64,000 nucleotides of DNA from Przewalskia tangutica (GCA_029844215.1 CM056723.1:90698790-90762789); one strand, 5' to 3'; shown: positions 24,081-36,510, numbered from the stretch's first letter. The notes: generated by a model not told the origin, from the letters alone. Numbers and translations: made by a program.

Positions 24081-26431
24081 TTTCACGACCTGACCTCGGG
24101 CCCGCGACTGGTGCCTTACCCGGGCACCCTAGTGATACAACATCAGAGAAAATCAGCGGAAATAAAACTTAAATATGAAACAAGATATAAAATAAGAAAC
24201 AGGCTAACCAAAACGGTCACCTTTCTGTATATAAAAGACGAACAGTTACATCCTTTACAAACCCTGCCCATAACAGTACTACAGACCTCTAAGAGTATTA
24301 TAACAACTATGACGGGACAGGGCCCCGCCATACCCCTGAATGTACAAGTACCTACAATGACAGGGAACCATACCAAAAGATAAGCCTCCGGAGAAACGGA
24401 GCTTCCCAAAAGCAGGACGGTGATCCTATGAGCGAGGATCCACAACCGATATACCTCTACCTGCGGCATGAACGCACCCCCCCGAAGGAGGTCAGTACAA
24501 CAGGTACCAAGTATGTGAAACTGAAAATACTGTAATGAAATCATAACAGTCTATATAAAACAGGAGACATGTATGATAACCAAACTACAGTACACCATAT
24601 ATAAACAATCATGTCAAGTCAGGGACTCACGCCCTCAAAGTCATCACTCATGCCCGTGGAATTCCTTCCTCACTGCCGGCAGTCTATGACACAAATCGTA
24701 CTCATGTGACGCACCCGTGGCATCCTACTTCACTGTCGGCGTACACATATACAATACATATATATATACCTCATGCCCGTGGAATCCTCCATCACTGCCG
24801 GCAGCCGTAGGTGTAACATATAACCAGGTGACGCGCCCGTGGCATCCTACCTCACTGTCGGCGTACACATATATAATACATATGTATATATAACATGCCC
24901 CCGGAATCCCTCATCGGTGTAGACACGTCTTCATGGGGAGCTAGCCCATGGAGTAATAATCGTATATAACATGTCCCCGGAATCCCTCATCGGTGTAAAC
25001 ACGTCTTCATGGGGAGCTAGCCCATGGAGTAATAATCGTATATAACATGCCCCCGGAATCCCTCATCGGTGTAGACACGTCTTCATGGGGAGCTAGCTCA
25101 TGGAGTAATAATCGTATATAACATGCCCCCGAAATCCCTCATCGGTGTAGACACGTCTTCATGGGGAGCTAGCCCATGGAGTAATAATAATGGACGCATG
25201 CCCCCGGAATCCTTCATCGATGTAGACATGTCCATGTAACAACAACAATGGAAGCATACCCGTGGAATCCTCCGTCACTGCCGGTACGTCAAAGTAAATC
25301 CTGACAAGTCATGGCCTCCACCGAGAGACGCGGTAACATAGTAATACCACCCTTGCACCACAAAGGCTATCACAACTAGCATAGGAAAATTTAACATATT
25401 TTTAGACTTTTATTTTATGACAACAAATCCGGGTTTTAACCCCAAGGTACTACGTACTTTAACTCCTTACAAAGGTCCATTTCTCTCACAAAAGTCACAT
25501 GATACTAATACCCCTAGTATCAAAGTAGAGTAACTATCTTTTCAAGTAAACCAAAACAATTTCCATACCTTCCTTTTTAAACAAAAGCATTTCAATTTCT
25601 CAAGTCTCTCTCTTTTATAAATCAAGTTCATTACTTTGGAATTTAAGAAAATCAGTACTTGTTTATAATGATCTTATTAAAGCAGCCATGATCTAGGAAA
25701 TGTAATACAATTTTGTCTTATCTTAGCTTCTATGCAGATGGAAGATTCTACTTGTTTTAATATAATTATTTGTCATTATATTTTCCTTTATTAACGCTGC
25801 AATGGCTTGTTCGATAGTTATTCCCATTTCCGAAATCAAATAAAACTTTATTCTTTTAAAGACCAAGTACTCATTACTCACGAATGAGGTTTCACCACTG
25901 GTTAACACCATTCAGGTCAATTATAAGTCAAGTCTCTTATCTTTTAAAATCAACAAACCATTCTTTTACCTACATAAAGTCGTTATAACCAACTTCCCAT
26001 AAAGCCATTATAACACTTTATGTTTTAAACCTACCAAATTCGTTTAGCACACGTACGTCTACCGTACTACATAGTTTAAAACAATCATGCAAGAAAGGAT
26101 AGGAAGAGGTTCACATACCTCGCGACGATTATCGACAATTAGCAAAATGCTCCAAAATCTCGAAAACAAAGTGGGCCCCACAAAACCGTAAATTTCCTCC
26201 CGTGGGCCCCACGTGATCATTTCCGGAAAAATAAAATCCATAATTTTATTATAATCCAAGAAGTCCAAATACCAAATCTGGGAATCCAATTCCCATTAAC
26301 GAACCTTTTTCCTTCACAAAATCCGGAAACTTTTCCGTCGAAAAATCACATCTTTCTTCCTTTCCATTCTAAATGTCGTATTCTCGTACGTACGTCCTCA
26401 CATACATGCCCTGGAACTACGGGGTGTAACA
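24081..26431 (-). mobile_element. G5 left (3') LTR
   Basis: 2351 bp, ending GGGGTGTAACA. Inside are a 76-bp array (24891-25194) and the island near 25680-25850 also found in G0, G7, G9 and G10. Two GTGGGCCCCAC motifs lie at about 26171-26212. Confidence 0.88.
24891..25194. repeat. 76-bp tandem repeat, four units, in the G5 left LTR
   Basis: Units start TAACATGCCCCCGGAATCCC at 24891, 24967, 25043 and 25119, exactly 76 bp apart and nearly identical. A diverged fifth begins near 25196. The right LTR carries the same array at 47261-47542. Confidence 0.92.
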
Positions 26432-26465
26432 TTCACCCCCCTTAGAAACATTCATCCCGAATGTT
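26432..26465 (-). promoter_or_regulatory. G5 polypurine tract with upstream hairpin
   Basis: Element-sense AAGGGGGGTGAA (26432-26443), preceded by the inverted repeat AACATTC...GAATGTT (26447-26465). Confidence 0.8.
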
Positions 26466-27399
26466 CCTTCTAAGTCTAAAAACAAACATGCGCCGGTATA
26501 TTCTTCACTACTATACTTACGAAACCAAACATGCCACCAATGGCCATAATATAACATACGCGCAAAACTCAAATCCAAGCCAGCAAGGAATCACCTCTAA
26601 AGTGTATAACAACACTATAACTCTCCCTCCTGGTCTAAAGGATACTCTCTTCGCACCTTCACTTCACAAAAATGATCACTTCCATTCACTTAACACATGT
26701 TCGCTTCTTTTCTTACTCGTCGTAACCTTCTCGTATACCCGAACTCTTTCTATTACACGTACCATATTTCAGTCATCGCTTCTGCTTTCGAACTCTTGGG
26801 GTTTCTACTATCCAACTTGGTCACCTTACTAGCTTCGATTTCCTCTAAGGCCATTCCCGGCCTTCACGACCCGCTCGGTCGAACGCAGCGTACGAACTCG
26901 TACAATGGTTACCTAAACTTGGGCCTAGCACCCTCGTGACCCTATCTCATAGCGGGACCACAACAAATTTACCTCACTTCATTCCGGGCTGCGGGTTGAC
27001 CCGCAATCTGGCCTCAACCCGACCTATTATCGCGCCAAACTCTCTCGTTCCCCGATCCGGAACAATCTTACTAATTCACGTCATGAAAGCTACCACTTCT
27101 ATCTCAAACTACCCATGGAATTATCACACAAATACTCCACGTATACTATGCACTCCGACAAAGATTAATTGTAAATCTTCTACTTAAGACGGCCTCGCAT
27201 CTAAGATCTCAACCGTTATCAAAATTCTAAGGCTCACAATCTCTATGTACCCAACTCCCCCTTTACTAATCAGGCCTCTAAATCACAATTTATATCAAAC
27301 TACCCATACATAGCACTCAACATGTAATTACTATAACAACACATGTTAGTCTCTAAAGGGTTAAAGATATACCTGAAATCAAATAGGCGGTTCCAAGGA
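26466..27399 (-). other. G5 non-coding internal region
   Basis: 934 bp replacing pol. No frame looks coding. The part 26917-27160 is related to G9 at 53320-53590 and G10 at 62020-62280 (shared TAACACCCTCGTGACCCTA-like phrase and a GGGTTGACCCGCAA motif). These three non-autonomous elements therefore share an ancestor that had already lost pol. Confidence 0.6.
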
Positions 27400-28673
27400 C
27401 CGCTAAAACTGGGAACTTCCACCACCTGCACTCGCTGTAGGTGTATGAACATCCTGCCTAGCTATTGAAGGCGAAGAACCCGCAACTGATCCAGTATACT
27501 GTGCTATCCCATTAGTGCCACCTCTAGTCGTACCGTCTCTTACCAAATGTCCCTATTGGCCGCAAGCATAACAAGCTGTCGAAATAGTACGACACTCCCC
27601 AAGATAGGGTCTACCACATCGACCACAACGAGGTAGGGGTGGCTTCAACTGTCTAACACCCCTCCTCCCGAAACACAAGCCCGACCGCCATGAACATCCC
27701 AAACGTCCCAAGGCGCGGAGGACCACTGCATCGGGCGGAGGAGCATAACTAACTTTCTTTGAGGCGATCGCCTCGAAAGTTACCAAAGGATCCTGCTGTC
27801 CTGGCCTTCTTCTGCTGGTATCCGTCAACCCGTCGGCCTCTCCGTTCCTCACACCAAGTGCATAAGCCTGCATGCGGGCAATGTCCATGCCCGGCTGAAG
27901 AGCTACACCCGAGCAACTCTCTGCTAAGTAATCATCGAGCCATGTGACATAGCGGTGCACTCTGTCCTCTATGTCTGCCACTAAAGCGGGGACGTACCGA
28001 GCCAATGAGTCAAACTTTACATTGTACTCCCGAACTGTCCGCCCGTTCTACCTCAACATCAAAAATCTATCGGCCCGAGCCCTCCTCATCTGCAGAGGCA
28101 AGAAATGGCTAAGAAATGCCTCTGAGAACTCGTCCCAAACAGCTGGAAGAGCGAGCTCCCCCCGGGATAGTTCCCATGAATCAAACCAGTCGACTGCAGT
28201 ATCACGCAGTCGATGTGCACCCAATACCACCGACTCTTTCTCTGAGGCTTTGATCACTCTCATGATCCGCTGCAACTGTTGGATAAACTCCTGAGGATCA
28301 TCCTCAGTCCTCGACCCATAGAACTCTGGTGGACTGCAACTCAAAAAGTCCCGAAGTCTCAAACTATCATATCTAGGGTGAACTACGGGTACAACCGAAA
28401 TCAACGCCTCGCGTCATCCTCATTCTCACCTGATCCTAGTAACCGGGCCATCTCCTTGTAACCCGTATCCTCTGTTTCGCCGTGGGATCAAGTCTCGGTA
28501 TTGTGGCCTCGGTAGCTCTTGCTGCCCTAAACTCTTTGGAAATGGCGGCGCCGCAAAACTCGCCGTATGAAGCACCACCTCGGCGATGGCCTGTGCCTCG
28601 CGACCCTACGTGCTCTACTCGCGTCTCCTTCTGCCTTGCCGCCACGGGCTCTGGTTGCCTTGCGTAGAGGCAT
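27400..28673 (-). pseudogene. gag: G5 gag, damaged
   Basis: Start ATG at 28673 (MPLRKATRARGGKAEG), end approximate. Blocks: 28404-28048 (LRLRDFLSCSPPEFYGSR, DDPQEFIQQLQRIM) and 28005-27553 (VHRYVTWLDDYLAESCSGVA, LQPGMDIARMQAYALGV). The CCHC knuckle is interrupted: CYACGQ is followed by TAG (27555-27553) where G2 has CAG, a C-to-T change at a CHG site. The next cysteine of the knuckle has become glycine. The N-terminal 80 codons are also shifted. No protease or later pol domain follows. Confidence 0.82.
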
Positions 28674-28780
28674 AGCGGTAAAAGAATACGTCAGAGGGAG
28701 TCCAACTTATAACACAGATCTAAGGCACGATCTCAGAGTGAGAAGAATGGAAACCAATCCTAAATATCCAGTAGCCTCCT

Positions 28781-28814
28781 GATTATAGGTGTGGTGCACA
28801 ACACGCCGATAATC
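28781..28814 (-). promoter_or_regulatory. G5 leader stem-loop with GUGCAC loop
   Basis: Same fold as G1. The stem has two mismatches here and the loop hexamer GUGCAC is intact. Confidence 0.6.
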
Positions 28815-28860
28815 AAGACTCTACTAGATACGGTCTGTAGACACTTTCCGAGGATTAACT

Positions 28861-28872
28861 GCTCTGATACCA
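28861..28872 (-). promoter_or_regulatory. G5 primer-binding site (initiator tRNA-Met)
   Basis: Element sense TGGTATCAGAGC, a full 12-base match, four bases from the right LTR. Confidence 0.9.
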
Positions 28873-28876
28873 CTTT

Positions 28877-29261
28877 TGTCACGACCCGACCTCGAGTCCG
28901 CGACTGGTGCCTTACCCGGGCACCCTAGTGATACAACATCAGAGAAAATCAGCGGAAATAAAACTTAAATATGAAACAAGATATAAAATAAGATATAGGC
29001 TAACCAAAACGGTCACCTTTCTGTATATAAAAACCGAAGAGATACATCCTTTACAAACCACGCTTGCAATACTCTGGACCTAAGAGTTTTATAACAACTA
29101 TGGCGGGACGGGGCCCGCCATACCCCGAATGTACAAGTACTCTGATGACGAGGAACCATACCAAAAGATAAGCCTCCGGAGAAACGGAGCTTCCCAAAAG
29201 CAGGACGGTGATCCTATGAGCGAGGATCCACAACCGATATACCTCTACCTGCGGCATGAAC
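28877..29261 (-). mobile_element. G5 right (5') LTR, segment a
   Basis: Matches 24081-24474 of the left LTR and stops at GCATGAAC, where G6 enters. Confidence 0.85.
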
Positions 29262-30159
29262 TGTCACACTCGATCCGGGCGTGGTGGTGCCTACCTGGGC
29301 ACTTTCTACCTTAACAACACAAGTAAAGCTGCGGAAATTAAATAACACCTCACTTTTTTTAAAACCAACGTGCGTGCAAGCGGCAAAGCCGATAAGGCTG
29401 CCATATATACATAAACAAAAGACACTACACCGCATAATGAGTCCAATCCCACATATGAATACGGACCTCTGGAGTTAATCGAAATATGACGACAAGGCCC
29501 CATTGCACCCAAAACTGCATAAAGCCTGCATCAAGGATATATACCAAAAGATAAACTCACGACAGAGGGAGCTATCCAAAACTCGAGGCGGTCCTACACT
29601 GCCGATCACCAAATCACAGACCTAAACTCAGGCGGATGAACGCAGCTTCGGCGAGGTCAGTACGAAGAATGTACCAAGTATGTGAACAGTAAGTACTGTA
29701 ATGAAATCATAACAGTCTAAAACAAAGCAGGAGACATGTATGATAGCCAACCTTCAGTACACAACACATAAGCAGTCATAACAAGTCAGGGACGCATGCC
29801 CTTAAGTCATTTCTAAAATATAACCATGGGTCTCACGCCCATAATATCAATCATGCCCGTGGAATCCTTCCTCACTGCCGGCAGTCCATGATGTAATAAC
29901 ACCAATAAGGATACATGAATACCAAGTCCCACCTGTGTCCTAAATACCACGTGGTCTCATGCCCCGGAATCCCACATCGTAAAAGCATGACCATAGGGTA
30001 ACACAAACAAATCCGGGGACATATATAATAATCAAATTACAACACATTGTGCCTTACTAACAATGAGAGTAAACAGTAGTATCCTTACAATATAAAATAG
30101 GAAGCTCATGATCAAAACAGGACCATCCGCCCGCAGTATCATTTAGCCATCCTACTCCT

Positions 30160-30345
30160 GGGACTATTTCACCCGCATAGGCCGCGTGGACCCGCGTGAG
30201 GTATTCCTCGCATGGGACTATTTCACCCGCATAAGCCCTTACGGACTCGCATGAGGTATTCCTCGCATAGGCTGGACCCGCCCGCATGGGACTATTTCAC
30301 CCGCATAAGTCCTTACGGACCCGCATGAGGTATTCCTCGCATCAT
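30160..30345. repeat. Short degenerate repeat cluster in G6
   Basis: GGGACTATTTCACCCGCATA occurs at 30160, 30214 and 30288, each followed by a CGCRTGAGGTATTCCTCGCAT phrase. A related cluster is in the G2 LTR near 17640-17770. Confidence 0.7.
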
Positions 30346-30468
30346 GGGTAGCAATTCCACGGAAACTGCAAATGCCACAAACCCGGGGAATGACCCCGAA
30401 ACAACTGATATACCAACAACACACAACCGGCTATTTCCAGCACACATAGGCAATTCTCAACTAATCAG

Positions 30469-30896
30469 GCCAAGTACTTATCAAGGCACACATGGAAAAA
30501 TTCTCATTTAGCAAGCCAAAGTACTTACCAAGGCACCCTTAGACTAATTCTCAATTAATCAAGCCAAAGTACTTATCAAAGCACAAATAGAATAATTCTC
30601 ATTTTATCAAGCCAAAGTACTAATCAAGGCACAAATAGAATAATTCTCATTTAACAAGCCAAAGTACTTTCCAAGGCACCCTTAGACTAATTCTCAATTA
30701 ATCAAGCCAAAGTACTTATCAAGGCACAATAGAATAATTCTCAATTAACAAGCCAAAGTACTTATCAAGGCACAAATAGAATAATTCTCATTTTATCAAG
30801 CCAAAGTACTAATCAAGGCACACTTAGACAAATTCTCAATTTATCAAGCCAAAGTACTAATCAAGGCATCACATAGAATTATTCTCAATTAAACAG
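30469..30896. repeat. 45-49 bp tandem repeat, about nine units, in G6
   Basis: Units contain GCCAAAGTACTTATCAAGGC and start near 30469, 30515, 30563, 30611, 30658, 30707, 30752, 30800 and 30848. The same unit occurs three times in G4 (21590-21727). Two unit types alternate (ACAAATAGAATAATT and CCCTTAGACTAATT), which suggests duplication of blocks. Confidence 0.9.
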
Positions 30897-32530
30897 GCCA
30901 AAGTACTACGTACGTACATTCTTTTCAAAAAACTCCTTTCTATGTAAAGCCCCACGATACTAACACGTAGTATCGGCGTGTCTATTTTTCAAAGTAAGTT
31001 ACTACACTTTTAGAAAACTCATTTCAAAGCTTGAAATCAAGTAACTCCAAATTTTCACAATCTAGGCAACTTATGCCCTTAATCAAAATAGACAACTTTC
31101 TAAACCTTCCATAAAGTCGTTATAACCAACTTCCCATAAAGCCGTTATAATCCTTTATGGTTTTAGACATATCCATTCCTTTTATAACCAAGAGACTTAT
31201 ACTATTAAAACCAAGTATCACATACTTACAAATCAAGTTCTTAACTTTCAAAATACTTCAAGTCTCTTAACTTTCAAAATACTTCAAGTCTCTTAATATA
31301 TAGAAAACAAGTTTCTTCTACTTTTAAACCAGAAGTAACTCACTCCTTTAAAACAAGTTACTTCTCTTAAATCATGTCATTTCTCCTCTTTTAAAACAAT
31401 TAAGTAAAACACTCCTTTGACTCCCCTAAAGTCATTATAATGACCTTTAGGATTTTGGGACTAAGGCACTAGCCCAAAAGATTTGGAAACCACTTCATTT
31501 TCAAGACTCTATGTACTTTAAGTAAAATACTTTCACCTTTAAGAATCCAAAATTCACTAAGAAAATGGATTTTACAACTTACAATTTAAACATCAAAGTA
31601 CAATCAAGGAAGTACATAGAACAAATTCTATTCTAGGCAATCCAAATACAACCAAGGAATGGATCATTTAAGGAGTAGAACATACTTTCTTAATCTCAAG
31701 GAATCATGCTAGAAGAGTGTCACGACCCGTTCCGGGGCCCGTGACTGGTGCCTTACCTCGGGCACCCTAGTGATACAACATCAGAGAAAAACCAGCGAAA
31801 ATAAAAAACTTAAACATTCAAATAGACATGGATCATGATAAAAGAAAATAGGCCAACCAAAACGGTTGCCTTTCAACATATATAAATATAGACATTTGAA
31901 CAGTTAGAATCCTTACAACCTCGCCACAACAAGCATGCACTCTAAGATTTATACAACAACTATGACGGACAGGGCCCGCCATACCACGAATGTACAAGAA
32001 CCTGCACTGTGGTAACATACCAAAAGATAAGCCTCCGAAGGAACGGAGCTTCCCAATACGCTGAAAAGTGATCCTAAACGCGGATCGACAAATGATGTAC
32101 TTACTGCGGCGTGAACGCACTTCGCGAGGTCGATAACAGTACTAAGTATGTGAAATCAGAATACTGTAAATGAAATCATAATAGTCTATATAAAGCAGGA
32201 GACATGTATGATAACCAAACTACAGTACACACATATAACAGTTATATCAAGTCAGGGACTCACGCCCTCCAAGTCATTACTCAAATATAACGATGGGTCT
32301 CACGCCCATAACATCAATCATGCCCGTGGAATACCTTCCTCACTGCCGGCAGTCTATGTTATGATAACACCAAGAAGTACACCTGAACACCAAGTCCTAC
32401 CTGATGCCAAAGCCGTACTAACAATACAATACAACCAAACCACGAAGCTGACACGGGGCAAGTACGAAAGTCGACTACCAGATACCAAGGCTGAACAAGA
32501 AACCTCACGAGAGCTAGTCCATGGAATAAC

Positions 32531-32740
32531 AATCCCAATGGAACCATACCCGCGCGCCACGATCGTGTCGAGATGTCCGTAAGGAAACAACAAGACAAAG
32601 AATCCCAATGGAACCATACGTGCGCCACGCATCGTGTCAGATGTCCAAAAGGAAATAACTAGACAAAGAATCAAAATGGAACCATACCCGCGCGCCACGA
32701 TCGTGGTCGAGATGTCCAAAGCGATTAGCAAAATAACACT
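32531..32740. repeat. About 70-bp tandem repeat, three units, in G7
   Basis: Units start AATCCCAATGGAACCATAC at 32531, 32601 and, slightly changed, 32669. They differ mainly in the CG-rich CGCGCGCCACGATCG part. A 177-codon frame across them is a by-product of the repeat. Confidence 0.8.
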
Positions 32741-34419
32741 ATCAGCGAGTGTACCCATGGAATTCTCGTCACACGCCAAGACGTCCGAGTAAGTTCTCAA
32801 CAAGTCAACCGGCCCTCCATCGAGAGACGCGATAGTATAGAAACACAATTCTTGCACAACAAAGGCTATCACAACAAGCATAGGCAAGTTTCACAAAGAA
32901 CAAGCATAGGCAAGTTATACATAACTCAAGGTACTTTCATTTTATGCCAAAGTCCGGGTTTTAACCCTAAAGTACTACGTACGTTAAATTCCTTTTAAGA
33001 GATCCATTCCTTTTTTAAAAGTCACCCGATACCCGTAGTATAAAAATAGAGTGACTTACATCTTTTAAGTAAACCAAAACAACTTCCATACTTTCCTTTT
33101 TAAAACCGAATTAAGGCAATACCATGCCTTCTTTTTGGACCAAAACACTTCTCTTTTTAAAGTCAAGTTACCACATTAAAACCAATGATAAAACCCTTCT
33201 TTTGTTCTCATAAAGTCGTTATAACTAACTTCCCATAAAGCTGTTATAACACTTTATGTTTTAAACCAATTTAAGACAAAACAATGCCTTTCTTTTCCCT
33301 AGAGTTCCAGTTTGCCTAATTTCAATTACTCAAGTCTCTTTATTTTAGAAAAGTTTCATAGTTCGATGTCTTAATCTCCTTTAAAACAATTGAGTAACAT
33401 ATGCCATAGGCGTGAGCAGTTTATTCTTGTTTATAACCATTTATTAAAGCAGCCATGCTCTAGAAAATGTAATATCATTTTGTCTCATCTTAGCTTCTAT
33501 GCAGATGGAGGTTTCTACTGGTTTTAATACAATACTTCATTATTCAATACATTTTCCTTTATTAACGCTGCAGTGGTTTGTCGATACTCATTCTGATTTC
33601 CGAAATCAGTAAAACATTATTCCTTTTAAAACCAAGTACTCATTACTCACGAATGAGGTTTCACACTTTTAACAAACTTCATATCAATACAATTAAGTCA
33701 AGTCTCTTATCTTTTAAGATTAAGTCTCTTAACTTCTAAAAATCAGTAAACCATTCTTTTTACCTCTCTTAAGACGTTATATCTAACTTCCCATAATGCT
33801 AGTATAACTCTTATGTTTTCAAAACCAAGTATTACTCTTCTTTCAAAAAGGTTTCTTATTTCTTTTGAAATACTTCAAGATTCTTCTTATTCAGGCTTAA
33901 GTCAAAAGACATTGCCGTAACACTACATTCAGTTAACACACGTACGTCTACCGTACTATATATATATTCCCTTTAAAATATTTCAAGGTTCTTTGTTATA
34001 CCCCGTATTTCCGGAGTATGTACGTAAGGGCGTACGTACGAAAGTTTAGCCTTAAAGTTAGGCCAAGTTCGAAAATTGTGCACAACTCGCTAAAAGAATC
34101 GTTTTCCGACGAAACGTTTCCACAGCTTTCGTAGGGTAAATTCCGGCTATGCCATTTCTAATATTTGCGGATTTTTCCGAGAGACGAAACATTTTGGACC
34201 AACGGGAGGGCGACACATGGCACCCTCCAATTGGTGGACTTGAAATCGTCCATTGGACGAATTGGACAAGGTTGGCACGTTTTTTGTGCCTTTGCACAAG
34301 TCAAGGAGTTGGTAGGATATTTTGTGTGCAAGTTGGCCAAGGACACTTTCCCTAATCTTGACCCTACACTTGCCTTGCACTTGGCATCATCTTGACCCTT
34401 GGTTGGCCATGGCTTGACC

Positions 34420-34427
34420 TATAAATA
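34420..34427 (+). promoter_or_regulatory. TATA box of the G3 5' LTR
   Basis: TATAAATA within CTTGACCTATAAATACCCCC. An inverted CCAAT-like motif (GGTTGGCC) is about 20 bp upstream. This is the likely promoter for the G3 genomic RNA, starting near 34455. Confidence 0.65.
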
Positions 34428-36053
34428 CCCCCTTAGATGAAGAGTTCTTCATCCACAAAATTACTTCCAAGTCTTGAAAAATCCTCTCCTCTCCCTTAAA
34501 GCCATTTCGTCCAAACACCTGTCCCCTTGAGTAAAGTTGGCCGAGGCCTCCCCCCCCTAGCCTAGCCGAAATCTACCCCCCCTCCCTTGGTAGAAAAGTT
34601 GCCTTCTAGTATTGTTATAATGCCCAAAATACCCTAGCCCAAATCCCTTAGTACTTAGTAGAAGTTGTGAGGAACTTCTAAGGTTTCCTTGGAGCGTACA
34701 ACTTAGGAGCAAAACCTTGCTCAGACGCGACTTTTATCTAGGATATTATTGGGCTTACCGAGGTAAATAATCCTAACCCTCTTTTGAATTAGAGAATACA
34801 TACTGTAGTAGTATAAGTATAAGTATTAAATACTTAGAAGAATATCACATAATAGAATTGAACTGTTATCACAGTAGAAGGGTTTTAAAAGAAGAATAAC
34901 TGAATTGTACTTACATAGGACTGTTTTCACAGTAGACTTAAGTAGCTCACCGGGTAGGGAAGTGCTGCCCAATTTTCCGTAGGATATAGAACCCTCTGTT
35001 TAGAACTGTTTACAAAGTAGTTCAACGCGTTGATAGGCGTGTCGACTATTATAGGTGATTCTTCGCGACATATTCAACTTGGCGGTGGTTTTCACGAGAA
35101 GGTATGTGATTCTTCCTAAAGCATGATATTTTACAATATATATGTAGTACGGTAGGCGTACGTGTGTTAACTGAATAATAACTACGATAATGCCTCACGC
35201 TTAAGCTGAATAATACTTACGGCAATACCTCACGCTTAAGCTCGAATAATAAAGATTCGAAAGCATTTCAAAAGAATCTTGAATCATTTTTAATGTAAGA
35301 GAACTAATTGGTTTTTAAAGCGAAGCTTAAGAGTTATACTAGCTTTATGGGAAGTTAAGTATAACCACTTAAGAATGATAAAAGAAGCGGTTGCCTATGT
35401 GTTTATAATGCACTTATATTGAATTGTGAAAAGAATAATAAGATGGTTTGATAAGTATACATGATATGATGCTATGTGTGTTAGTGTCTTGTAACGTTTG
35501 TATAAAATAGTATTCTTGTTGTGATTATGTTGTTTAAAGATAATCTGTTATGTTAGTGTACTATCACTCAACTCTTGACATATTACAGGGGTTAAGTCGC
35601 CTCCGACGCGGTAGACTCGGTGATGCAGGACCATGATTCGAGAATACCTCATGCGGTCCAGGGACCTATGCGGAGCTACGGAGTTCCGTGTTAGTGATGC
35701 GGGTTATACCTCACGCGGTCTATGTGGCCATGCGACTACGAGTCGGGGCGACGCCGAGGAGTAGCTACCCTCGATGCGGGGTTATGTACCTACGCGGCCT
35801 ATGAGTGGCCTATGCGGACTACGGGAGTACATGATTAGGCTTGCATGGTGATACTACGGGCAATTGGCCCTGCTTCGATCATTCGCAGCCTAGAAAAGAC
35901 CTGTTACAGTTTACCTATTGTTGCTCTTGTTTGTGATGTGGCACTATGCGGTTTCCTTGGTTGTTTCATACATACTTGCAAAACTGATTTTTAAATGATA
36001 TGTTTTCATTTAAGTACTTTACAGTTTCATATACTTAGTACCTGTTGTACTGA

Positions 36054-36230
36054 CCTCCTTCGGGGGGCTGCGTTCATGCCGCAGGTAAGGGCAAGCAGGT
36101 GCTAGATCCACATCCTTAGGATCTCTACGTTGGTGTCGGAGCTCCATCTCTTCCGAGGCTCTACTGGGTATGATCTCCTGTTGTAGATAGTTTTGTCTGA
36201 TCGAGGTATGGCGGGCCCCGTCCCGCCATA
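36054..36230 (+). promoter_or_regulatory. Hairpin cluster in the transcribed G3 LTR
   Basis: Consecutive inverted repeats: CCTCC-TTC-GGGGG (36054-36067), CTGCG-TTCATGC-CGCAG (36068-36084), a GGAGCTCC/CCGAGGCTC pair (about 36138-36160), and TATGGCGGG-CCCCGT-CCCGCCATA (36207-36230). The last recurs at 43561-43585 and in every LTR of the window. In G4, G5 and G7 one G-C pair is G-U, so the stem is kept. Confidence 0.6.
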
Positions 36231-36453
36231 GTTGTATATTTCCAGAGGTCTGCAGTCATGTTATGCGAGATCGGATGTAATCGCTAAACCATGTTTATAT
36301 ATATATGCCGAAAGGCGACGTTTTCTCACATAAATCGTGGTCTTATTTTATAAACTGTTTCATGTCTTGTTTTATATTTCCGTGATTACTCGATGTATGA
36401 CTACTTGGGTGCCGGTAGGCTGATCCACGCCCCGGAATGGGTCGTGACAAAAG

Positions 36454-36464
36454 TGGTATCGAGC
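36454..36464 (+). promoter_or_regulatory. G3 primer-binding site (initiator tRNA-Met)
   Basis: TGGTATCGAGC, the same shortened form as G1, four bases after the LTR end. Confidence 0.85.
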
Positions 36465-36510
36465 GATTAATCTCGGAAAGTGTCTACTGCACCGTATCTA
36501 GTAGAGTCTT

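Larger units (their letters stand above)
33994..36449 (+). mobile_element. G3 left (5') LTR
   Basis: TGTTATACCCCG to GGGTCGTGACA. The TATA box is at 34420-34427, so U3 is about 450 bp and the transcribed part is about 2 kb. A hairpin cluster lies at 36054-36230. Confidence 0.92.

Noticed and set aside
24891..25194. CRISPR-like array of regularly spaced repeats
   Set aside because: Units are contiguous 76-bp copies without variable spacers, inside a plant LTR, and repeated in the partner LTR. The same applies to 30469-30896 and 21331-21727.
29262..31717. G6 left part as the 3' LTR of a complete element with G7 as its internal region
   Set aside because: After G7 the G6 LTR resumes in mid-sequence, ends once at 46838 and is followed by the TGAAC duplication. 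It is a single LTR with an insertion.
32354..32887. 177-codon minus-strand frame with hydrophobic stretches, possible membrane protein
   Set aside because: It lies wholly in the G7 LTR and its repeated VARGYGSI motif comes from the 70-bp tandem repeat. No sister LTR keeps the frame.
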